Shown here: positions 55,975 through 64,000 of the stretch, in pieces
Numbering within the stretch: position 1 is the first letter of the stretch
Layout: each line of letters opens with the position of its first letter
Notes under the pieces: generated by a model
What the model was told of the DNA's origin: nothing
What the model saw: only the letters and a program-made list of their open reading frames with translations
Database searches by the model: none
NCBI GenBank assembly: GCA_030704615.1
Contig: CM060731.1
Location: forward strand, 95,150,756-95,214,755
Direction of reading: 5' to 3'
Length of the DNA stretch: 64,000 nucleotides
Origin: Takakia lepidozioides
Lineage: Eukaryota > Streptophyta > Takakiopsida > Takakiales > Takakiaceae
Program-made: the position numbers and the translations under genes

Positions 55975-56333
55975 AATACAAACTTCCAGACATGGTAGGA
56001 CAGCATTGTATGCCCCAGATGATTCCACAAAAAGTTCGAAAATTAAAACCTGAGAGGACGATGAGGATTCTGATACAACTGTTTCTTCACCGAATTCTTT
56101 TGACATGGGAGAAGACTATGCAGTTCAGATGGCAGAGAAGAAGCGAAGGGGATCTCCTATGCCGGAAAGGTTACCTCGATATCAGCCTCCAGAGGGCCTC
56201 ACTTATCCAGGTATATGATCAACCATCTCCGTCAACCAGAGACAGACCTCGGGCTCGTACACACAGTCCGCCACGAAACTCTCAACGTCAAGAAGGTGCT
56301 CACTCACAAAGGTTTGCTAGTCGAAATCAGTAA
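55904..56333 (+). pseudogene. Frameshifted C-terminus of the copy B 3' ORF
   Basis: Reads LTWTDKELSVYTNFAVQRLH and onward as in copy A, then diverges by further indels near 56050. It regains the PSPSTRDRPRARTHSPPRNS ending and stops at 56333. Confidence 0.65.
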
Positions 56334-56354
56334 ACCGTGAGGACACGGCTTTTT

Positions 56355-56368
56355 GAGGGGGGAAGGGG
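56355..56368 (+). other. Polypurine tract of copy B
   Basis: GAGGGGGGAAGGGG directly before the putative LTR, as in copy A. Confidence 0.7.
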
Positions 56369-56371
56369 TAA

Positions 56372-57233
56372 TGTAGAGGACTGTCGGGGACTTAGACACT
56401 TATACGGGATCTGTAGGGTACCCTTAATTTTTGCACAGACTGAGACCAACATGAGCCTTAGGGTGACAGCAGCGCACTGTAGAGGGCGGTTACACAGCCC
56501 GTCACAGTCGTCACAGCCAACACAGCCAACACAGCCCGTCACAGTCGTCACAGCCAACACAGCCAACACAGCCCGTCACAGTCGTCACAGCAGACACAGC
56601 CGACACAGCCGACACAGCTCGGCACAGCCACACAGCCAGTCACAGCCCGACACAGCCAAAACACAGTCGCACAGCCAGTCACAGCCCGTCACAGTTTCAC
56701 ACAGCCAGTCACAGCTTGACACAGCTGTCACGATCATAGGGAACGAAGAGTAGGACAGGGAACGACTGTGGGGAACAACACCTGCGAAGGAACATGTTAG
56801 TTCACAGACGACGGTTAGTGAGGGAAACGGTTAGAACCGCGGATAGGGAAGATAAAGGGAGAAACGGGGAATTGAGGGAGATCATTCGGAGGAGGACTTC
56901 TTGGTGATAGAGGAGAGGGGATCGGGCAGAGATGAAGAACGGAAGTGAAGATAGAGAGATGATGAATAGATGCTTGATATATGCAAGGCTGTAATGATAT
57001 TGTAGAGGAGATTAGAGACACAATGGCTTCGGCCTGATACCTGATAAATCATAATCGGATACTTTTACGATACAAACACACTGTGTAGAGAGATCTGAGT
57101 GAAGCTGTGGAATTGTGGATGAGTTGATGGAATCCAATAGATTGATAAAGCAAACTGATACTTAATTATCAATGGTAAGATAGTTAACATGAATACCAAA
57201 AGGGAAACAAATAGGAAACACCCCCATGATACA
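56372..57233 (+). repeat. Putative 3' LTR of copy B
   Basis: Begins TGTAGAGGAC (A: TGTTAGAGGAC) and is taken to end at ATGATACA. It differs from LTR A mainly in the minisatellite. Confidence 0.55.
56486..56720 (+). repeat. CACAGCC minisatellite in LTR B
   Basis: CACAGCCAA, CACAGCCCGTCACAGTCGT and CACAGCCGA units; the order differs from LTR A, so the arrays have evolved separately. Confidence 0.85.
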
Positions 57234-57352
57234 CTAGCTGTAGGTCATGACTGATTGTTCTGCGCGGGCTGAGTACTTAGAGATTTCCAACTCTTCAATC
57301 TTGGAGTTTCCGCCTCGAATAGCGAAGGGATGGGTGAGTAAAAGCCGCGCGA

Positions 57353-58333
57353 CACCTACTCCTTCACCTATCCATGCCTCTGCACAAATCATGCATACAT
57401 CCTTGCTCTGCTGCTAGAAGCTGACAATGACAGCCTACATCTATTCTAGGAAACACCCACTCAACTTATCACTCTAGTTCTATGCCTCAATTGCATCTGC
57501 TACTCTTTGTAATCCAACAGGCATTCACTTTTTTGCTCGATTGTCCAACCGTTGACTGGGTCAGAAAATTATTCATTCCACAACTTCTCCTCATCTCTGT
57601 TACCTGTTTCTAGATACTAATCATGTTGTTACATTGGCAGTATCATGTCAAAGTCACTCCAAACTATTTAAGTTTCACTCAACCAGCTAATTTGCAAATT
57701 TCAACATTTAAGGCCGATTCTGATCAGAGGGAAAAACAACGGTGAAACGTGTTGAAGAAGGTGCCTTCATGAGCAGTGCCTGATTTTATCAATCGTGCCG
57801 ATGCTGCTGCGGCTTCCAGTTGACCATCTACCCATGCAGGTTTCTTGTAGTTATCCTTCCACAGGGAGTCATAGGTGATCTAAAGCTTGAAATCCGGCCC
57901 TCTTGGATGAATCAAAACCCACACTCCATCCCTGCTTCTTTAGCTATCCACGCATCTGCACAAATCATGCATACATCCTTGCCTTGTTGCTAGCAACTGA
58001 CAATGACAGCCTAGAATTCATGCAGCAAACACGACACCACATCTCGTTCAGCCATACTACCCAAACCCGGAATTAGGACAGCACTCTGATTCCATCCACT
58101 GTCACCAAAGTCAGTCCAATATCACCCCTTCAGTCAAGTGCAATTATGGGCTTGACTTCCCACCTATGCTGGGTGGACCCCACTATTATTTCTCGTGGAT
58201 ATGCCAAAACCAATGGCCAGCTTCTCACTGTGGTGGCAAAGAGAAAATTCATTTTCCTCCTCCCCCGTATCATGCAATACAAAGCGCCTATCAGGCACAT
58301 ACCCCGCCTCCTTCATCTTCCCAACCAATCTTC
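57353..58333. repeat. Non-coding stretch with a direct repeat
   Basis: A block of about 85 bp (TATCCATGCCTCTGCACAAAT ... GACAATGACAGCCTA) near 57366-57447 recurs at about 57944-58014 with changes. No gene is seen between them. The region ends at the stop of the PPR gene. Confidence 0.55.
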
Positions 58334-58960
58334 TCAACTCGCATGGATTTCCTTAATTTTGGGATGCAACTTGTCGTCTACAACGGAGGTGTGCACCGTG
58401 TTGCCAACCTCAATGTAGCAGCGACCTGGCTCGTTTCTAACCCCTTTGACCTTCATCATTCTTCTCACCTTTGCAGTATCATCCCACCTGCCAGCTGCAG
58501 CATAGATGTTTGAGAGCAACACAAAAGTCGCGGCATCTTGTTCAGCCCACATGAGGGTAGATGCTGCTGCACGTTCAGCCATCTCCACATTGCCATGGAT
58601 TCTGCAGGCACCAAGCAAGGCCTTCCACACCACAGCACCTGGATTTATGGGCATTTTATTAATCATGTCCACTACCTCATCCGGTTGTCCCTCATGTCCA
58701 AGAAGGTCCACCATGCAGCCAAAGTGCTTTACTATCGGAGTGACACCATGATCTTGACTCAGGGAATCAAAGTAGCGTCTTCCTTCATTCAGTAGGCCAG
58801 CATGGCTGCATGCAGAGAGAACACATATAAAGGTGATATTGCTCGGCTTCAAGCCGTTCTTTTGCATTCCTTCAAATAGTTGCACGACCTCCCTATGACA
58901 ACCATGCTGTGCATATCTTGCGATCATCGCATTCCACGACACCACATCTCGTTCAGCCAT
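58334..58960 (-). CDS. PPR protein, C-terminal part with E-type motifs
   Basis: The frame reads MAERDVVSWNAMIARYAQHG (end of one PPR), then the L/S repeats FICVLSACSHAGLLNEGRRY and HFGCMVDLLGHEGQPDEVVD, then GAVVWKALLGACRIHGNVEM and FVLLSNIYAAAGRWDDTAKV (E motif), and ends RCYIEVGNTVHTSVVDDKLH ... IKEIHAS. PLS-class PPR proteins bind organellar RNA and, with E or DYW domains, direct C-to-U editing. The DYW domain is absent, so this would be an E-class or truncated protein. Upstream, a 29-bp tandem duplication (58937-58994) breaks the frame and the preceding repeats are decayed, so the gene is probably no longer functional. Confidence 0.75.
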   Translation of the reverse strand: MAERDVVSWNAMIARYAQHGCHREVVQLFEGMQKNGLKPSNITFICVLSACSHAGLLNEGRRYFDSLSQDHGVTPIVKHFGCMVDLLGHEGQPDEVVDMINKMPINPGAVVWKALLGACRIHGNVEMAERAAASTLMWAEQDAATFVLLSNIYAAAGRWDDTAKVRRMMKVKGVRNEPGRCYIEVGNTVHTSVVDDKLHPKIKEIHAS

Positions 58961-58994
58961 ATTGTCGACACCACATCTCGTTCAGCCATATTGT
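58937..58994. repeat. 29-bp tandem duplication in the PPR gene
   Basis: CGACACCACATCTCGTTCAG...ATATTGT occurs twice head to tail. Because 29 is not a multiple of 3, it shifts the PPR frame. Confidence 0.9.
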
Positions 58995-61900
58995 CGAACA
59001 CTCCCTTTGCATCCTCCATGCCCCCACATTGGCATACATGTCCATCAGGGCAGTGTTCAGGATCACATCTGGTACACGGGCTCACTCACCCCGTCGCCCA
59101 TCATTTGCTTCTAGGTCTCCAAAGCCTCCATCCCATGTCCTCCTGTGCATACCCTCAACATCGCACTCCACGACACCGCATCTCGCTCAGCCATAGTGTT
59201 GAACACTCCCTTTGCATCCTCGATGCACCCACATTTTGCAGTGGGTCTTGTTCAGAATGACATCTAGTACAATTCCAGCTCGGAAGATGTCGCCATGCAC
59301 CTCTTTCCCCTTTTCCAGAGCTGCCAGGGCAGTGTTTAGATTGATATTTGGTACAATTCCAGCTTTGACGATATCCCCATGCACCTCTTTGCCCTTCTCC
59401 ATGGCTGCCAAGGCTTGCACAAGCATTACGAATGCACACAAACATGATGTGCTTCCCCCATCATTTGCTCATAGGTCTCCAAAAGCCTCCATCCCACTTC
59501 CCTGCTATGCATAACCTGCAAGCATCGCACTCCACGACAGCACATCTCGTCCAGCCATAGTGTCAAACACTCCCTTTGCATCCTAGATGCACCCACATTT
59601 TGCAAACAAGTCCACCCGGGTACTATTGTTCAGAATGACATCTGGTACAATTCCAGCTCTGAAGATGTCGCCATGGACCTCTTTCCCTTTTTCCAGAGCT
59701 GCCAGGGCAGTGTTCAGAATGACATTTGGTACAATTCCAGCTTTGACGATATCCCCATGCACCTCTTTGCCCTTCTCCAGGGCTGCCAGGCTTGCACAAG
59801 CATTCCAATGCACACAAACATGATGTGCTTCCCCCATCATTCGCTCGTAGGTCTCCAAACCCTCCATCCCACGTCCCTGTTGTGCATACCCTGCAAGCAT
59901 TGCACTCCACGACACCACATCTGGTTCAGCCATAGTGTCGAACACTCCCTTTGCATCCTAGATGCCCCCACATTTTGCAAACAAGTCCACCAGGGTATTG
60001 TTCATAATGACATCTGGTACAATTCCAGCTCTGAAGATGTCGCCATGCACCTCTTTTCCTTTTTCCAGAGCTGCCAGGGCAGTGTTTAGAATGACATTTG
60101 GTACAATTCCAGCTTTGACGATATCCCCATGCACCTCTTTGCCCTTCTCTAGGGCTGCCAGGCTTGCACAACGCCACATCCTGTTCAGCCATAGTGTGGA
60201 CCACTCCCTTTGCATCCTAGATGCACCCACATTTGCAAACATGTCCACTAGGGTATTGTTCGGAATGACATCTGGTACAATTAATGTCGCCATGCACCTC
60301 TTCCCCCTTTTCCAGAGCTGCCAAGGCAGTGTTTAGAATGACATTTGTGCACAAGCATTGCAAATGCACACAAACATTATCTGCTTCCCCCATCATTCGC
60401 TCATAGGTCTCCAAAGCCTCCATCCCACGTCCCTCTTGTGCATACCCTGCAAGCATCGCACTCCACGACACCACATCTGGTTCAGCCATAGTGTCAAAAA
60501 CTCCCTTTGCATCCTAGATGCACACCCACATTTTGCAAACATGTCCACCAGGGTATTGTTCAGAATGACATCAGGTACAATTCCAGCTCTGAAGATGTCG
60601 CCATGGACCTCTTTCCCTTTTTCCAGAGCTGCCATGGCAGTGTTTAGAATGACATTTGGTACAATTCCAGCTTTGACGATATCCCCATGTACCTCTTTGC
60701 CCTTCTCCAGGGCTGCCAGGCTTGCACAAGCATTGCAAATGCACACAAACATGATGTGCTTCCCCCATCATTTGCTCATAGTCTCCAAAGCCTCCATCCC
60801 ACGTCCCTCTTGTGCATACCCTACAAGCATCGCACTCCACGACACCACATCTCGTTCAGCCACAATGTCGAACACTCCATGTGGCCTAGATGCACCCACA
60901 TTTTTGCAAACAAGTCCACCAGGGTATTGTTCAGAATGACATCTGGTACAATTCCAGCTCTGAAGATGTCGCCATGCACCTCTTTTCGTTTTTCCAGAGC
61001 TGCCAGGGTAGTGTTTAGAATGACATTGGTACAATTCCAACTTTGATGATATCCCCATGCACCTCTTGCCCTTCTCCAAGGCTGCCAGGCTTGCACAAGC
61101 ATTGCAAATGCACACAAACATGATGTGCTTCCCCCATCATTTGCTCATAGGTCTCCAAAGCCTCCATCCCACGTCCCTCCTGTGCATACACTGCAAGCAT
61201 CGCACTCCATGACACCACATCTGGTTCAGCCATAGTGTCGAACACTCCCTTTGCATCCCTAGAGCACCCACATTTTGCAAACATGTCCCCAGGGTATTGT
61301 TCATAATGACATCTTGTACAATGTCGCCATGGACCTCTTTGCCCTTTTCCAGAGCTGCTAGGGCAGTGTTTAGAATGACATTTGGTACAATTCCAGCTTT
61401 GACGATATCCCCATGCACCTCTTTGCCCTTCTCTTAGGCGGCCAGGCTTGCACGACGCCACATCATCCTGTTCAGCCATAGTGTCGAACACTCCCTTTGC
61501 ATCCTAGATGCACCCACTTTTGCAAAAACAAGTCCACCAGGGTATTGTTCAGAATGAAATCTGGTACAATTCCAGCTCTGAAGATGTCGCCATGCATCTC
61601 TTTTCCTTTTTCCAGAGCTGCCAGGGTGTGGTTTTTAGAATGACATTTGGTACAATTCCAACTTTGATGATATCCCCATGCCCTCTTTGCCCTTCTTCCA
61701 GGGCTGCCGAGGCTTGCACAAGCATGCAAATGCACACAAACATGATGTGCTTCCCCCATCATTGCTCATAGGTCTCCAAAGCCTCCATCCCTCCCACGTC
61801 CTCCTGTGCATACACTGCAAGCATCGCACCCATGACACCACATCTGGTTCAGCCATAGTGTCGAACACTCCCCTTGCATCCTAGATGCACCCACATTTTG

Positions 61901-62492
61901 CAAACATGTCCACCAGGGTATTGTTCAGAATGAAATCTGGTACAATGTCGCCATGGACCTCTTTGCCCTTTTCCAGAGCTGCCAGGGCAGGTGTTTTTAG
62001 ATGACATTTGGTACAATTCCAACTTTGACGATATCCCCATGCACCTCTTTGCCCTGCTCTTAGGCTGCCAGGCTTGCACGACGCCACATCCTGTTCAGCC
62101 ATAGTGTTGAACACTCCCTTTGCATCCTAGATGCATCCACATTTTGCAAACCATGTCCACTAGGTATTGTTCGGAATGACATCTTACAATTCCAGCTCTG
62201 AAGATGTCGCCATGCACCTCTTCCCCCTTTTCCAGAGCTGCCAGGGCAGTGTTTAGAATGACATTTGGTACAATTCCAGCTTTGATGATATCCCCATACA
62301 CCTCTTTGCCCTTCTCCAGGGCTACCAGGCTTGCACAAGCATTGCAAATGCACACAAACATGATGTGCTTCCCCCATCATTCGCTCATAGGTCTCCAAAG
62401 CCTCATCCACGTCCCTCTTGTGCATACCCTACAAGCATCGCACTCCACGACACCACATCTGGTTCAGCCATAGGGTCGAACACTCCCTTTGG
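58995..62492 (-). pseudogene. Decayed tandem array of PPR modules
   Basis: Around ten modules read, across frames, ALEKGKEVHGDIVKAGIVPN, ALEKGKEVHGDIFRAGIVPD, LVDMFAKCGCI, GVFDTMAEPDVVSWSAMLAG and YERMMGEAHHVCVH. Junction-to-junction spacing alternates between about 370 and 245-295 bp; short modules jump from CASLAALE to AEQDVA, skipping one PPR. Frameshifts and stops occur in every module. After CGCI a TAG replaces the Glu codon in nearly all modules; only the one near 59214 keeps GAG. The array looks like post-mortem amplification of a PPR gene segment. Confidence 0.8.
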
Positions 62493-62897
62493 ACTCCATA
62501 ACTGATGTTGGCCTTTCCAAATCAAAAAAAGACCATGTAGACCTCATTCATGGCAAACTCATCCCAAGAGGGCATGGATTTAAGGTATCGTCAACGGACA
62601 CCTTAATTCCATCTCTCAAATAGCAATCAAACAAGAAAATGGCACAACACAGAACAACACAAGACTACATTGAAATTGAAATTGTGATACTACCCTCGAA
62701 CACTTTCCTATCATCTATAACTCGATATTATCCTCCCCACAACCCCACACTACATATCTCTCGACCCTACCCCCAAGCAAATCTTACATTTTCCACCGCT
62801 CGACTCTATTATACAACACTCTTCGGCCCTCCCCCACTCCAACCCCCCCGCTTCAGCACGCCCTGATTGACCTCCACATACACGCTTCGCCCACTAG
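62493..62897. other. No gene seen
   Basis: Transition from the PPR array to C-rich DNA. A frame at 62639-62866 may belong to the LINE-like element, but shows no motif. Confidence 0.3.
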
Positions 62898-63692
62898 TTC
62901 TACCTCCCCAACCCCCAATCCCTCTATCCACACAATCTGGCCACACCCCTCTCACCCCCACTTTCCCAACACCCCTTACCTAGTTCACCCCTCTCTCTAG
63001 CCATTCATCCACATGGTACCCGCCATTTCTACCCCCTAAAATCCAGACATTACTACCATCATCCTCCCTCAACCGACACCGCTTACATAGACACCTGTAT
63101 TGACCTCATCCTCCTCAGATGTGGTGACATACACCCAAATCCAGGACCCTTTTCTATAGATAATATCATTTGTCAACTATCCTCTGCCTCACAAGATAGA
63201 TATGCTTTATATTTCCAACAAAACACCACTTCCCTCACACACCCATACCGACATCTCTCTGACCACTGCACCCCTTTCCTCCCCAAACCTCAACCCCCCA
63301 ACCCCACACATCAGAATCCCCCTACACACCAAATCGCCACCTTTGGCCTCCCTGCCTGCCATCGCCCAACTCTCACCCGTGCCACACACAGACTCAAAGG
63401 TGTTTCCCACCCAACACATCCTCTTTGCCCTCATCATTCTTATTTTCCCCGCTACCAGACACATGTGATATCTACTTTGAATCTCACTCCCTTTCCCAGA
63501 CCCGTTCTCCTGTACGCAACATACAACATAATTTGCCCCCGCTCCCCACAACTACCTAGCCCTCCACACACCTCTCTGAATTACAACTCCTCGCTTCAAC
63601 TCCTACAATCCAACCCCGGTGGTCCATACAATCCTAGGCGACCATCTTGCCTCACTTACCTCCCCGACTCAAGACCTGCCAGCCCTCTCTAA
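62898..63692 (+). pseudogene. LINE-like ORF fragment with a GDIHPNPGP motif
   Basis: The frame is open for 264 codons between stops at 62895 and 63690, without an ATG in the first part. It contains TDTAYIDTCIDLILLRCGDI followed by HPNPGP (GDIHPNPGP at 63123-63149) and then FSIDNIICQLSSASQDRYAL. The L-L-x-x-G-D-I/V-x-x-NPGP pattern is known from non-LTR retrotransposon ORFs just before the endonuclease domain, and resembles 2A-type ribosome-skipping sequences, here with His instead of Glu. The following part is Pro/His/Thr-rich and I cannot recognise an endonuclease or reverse transcriptase before the stop. Confidence 0.5.
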
Positions 63693-63730
63693 TAAGTTCC
63701 CATTTTTATCCCACGACATCCTCGCTGCCA

Positions 63731-64000
63731 CCCTAAAGGCAATAACCCCCCTCCCTGGATTCAAGGCTCCCCCCATGCCTCCACCCACCCCACCCCTCCC
63801 ACCCCCGTCTACTCACTTAAATGCACCTACACCCCCCTCTCCCGACCCCTCCTCCTCCGCCTACAATCTAAGTACAACTCCCCACCCTAAAGGCAATAAC
63901 CCCCCTCCCTGGATCATGGCTCCCCCCATGCCTCCACCCACCCAACCCCTCCCACCCCCGTCTACTCACTTAAATGCACCTACACCCCCTCTCCCCGACC
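63731..64000. repeat. C-rich direct repeat
   Basis: CACCCTAAAGGCAATAACCC followed by CCCTCCCTGGAT and a C-rich tail ending TCACTTAAATGCACCTACAC occurs from 63731 and again from about 63885 to the window end, an offset of about 155 bp. Confidence 0.8.

Larger units (their letters stand above)
50368..57233 (+). mobile_element. Ty3-like LTR retrotransposon copy B, 5' part missing
   Basis: It starts at the gap inside the RNase H-integrase linker, then has integrase, a long 3' ORF, purine tract and 3' LTR. The LTR and 3' ORF are near-identical to copy A. Frameshifts in the linker and near 55900 show decay. Confidence 0.8.
53929..57352 (+). repeat. Second copy of the large duplicated segment
   Basis: Matches 2229-5624. 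Its last 119 bp (57234-57352) are a fragment of the ParB-like gene, here with nothing of that gene beyond it. Confidence 0.8.

Overview
The window looks like repeat-rich nuclear DNA of a streptophyte plant. The evidence is a plant-type PPR protein end, Ty3-like retroelements with a plant-type extra ORF, GT-AG introns, and Mutator-like (MULE) transposase genes ending in SWIM zinc fingers. A non-seed land plant or a charophyte would fit, but the species cannot be fixed from the sequence. Almost everything here is mobile DNA or its decay products, and there is one 500-N assembly gap (49868-50367).

Layout. 1-5505: Ty3-like retroelement copy A (gag joined directly to a 3' ORF, pol missing, putative 3' LTR). 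5506-6227: minus-strand gene with a ParB/sulfiredoxin-like DGNHR motif. 6450-7625: cluster of CGCCGGCG-centred palindromes. About 8000-8165: tRNA-like SINE relic. 8790-8821 and 16267-19787: a SWIM/MULE transposase gene split near its start codon by a 7,445-bp DNA transposon (8822-16266) with TIRs and a perfect 9-bp target-site duplication. Inside that transposon are a multi-exon minus-strand gene, a plus-strand SWIM exon, another minus-strand gene, and more than 25 palindromes centred on CGGCGCCG. 20421-21661: CACTA-like element. 21664-21980: decayed MULE fragment. 22600-27200: genes of unknown function. 28296-29588: methyltransferase-like gene (minus), next to a frameshifted SWIM fragment (29680-30203). 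30480-31990: tandem repeats. 32005-34245: TIR element carrying an FCP1-like phosphatase gene. 34603-38114: second large SWIM/MULE gene (minus, broken). 39457-49867: satellite of about 89 hairpin palindromes with a 3.81-kb higher-order repeat. 50368-57233: retroelement copy B (integrase, 3' ORF, LTR). 58334-62492: end of a PPR gene followed by a decayed tandem PPR array (minus). 62898-63692: fragment of a LINE-like ORF with a GDIHPNPGP motif. The end of the window is C-rich repeats.

How the parts may fit together. Four of five SWIM/DDE transposase loci lie in or beside DNA built from CpG-rich palindromes, and each locus has its own palindrome family. The two most similar SWIM loci (29.7-30.2 kb and 34.6-38.1 kb) sit beside palindromes sharing one core, GTGCG-N4-CGCAC. 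Two loci also carry related genes with a PWR...SPAFI block followed by a methyltransferase-like region, and a ParB-like gene lies beside another palindrome cluster. I infer a family of MULE-like transposons that carry palindromic arrays as likely protein-binding sites plus an accessory methyltransferase-like or ParB-like gene. The homologies and palindromes are read from the sequence; the functional link is a hypothesis.
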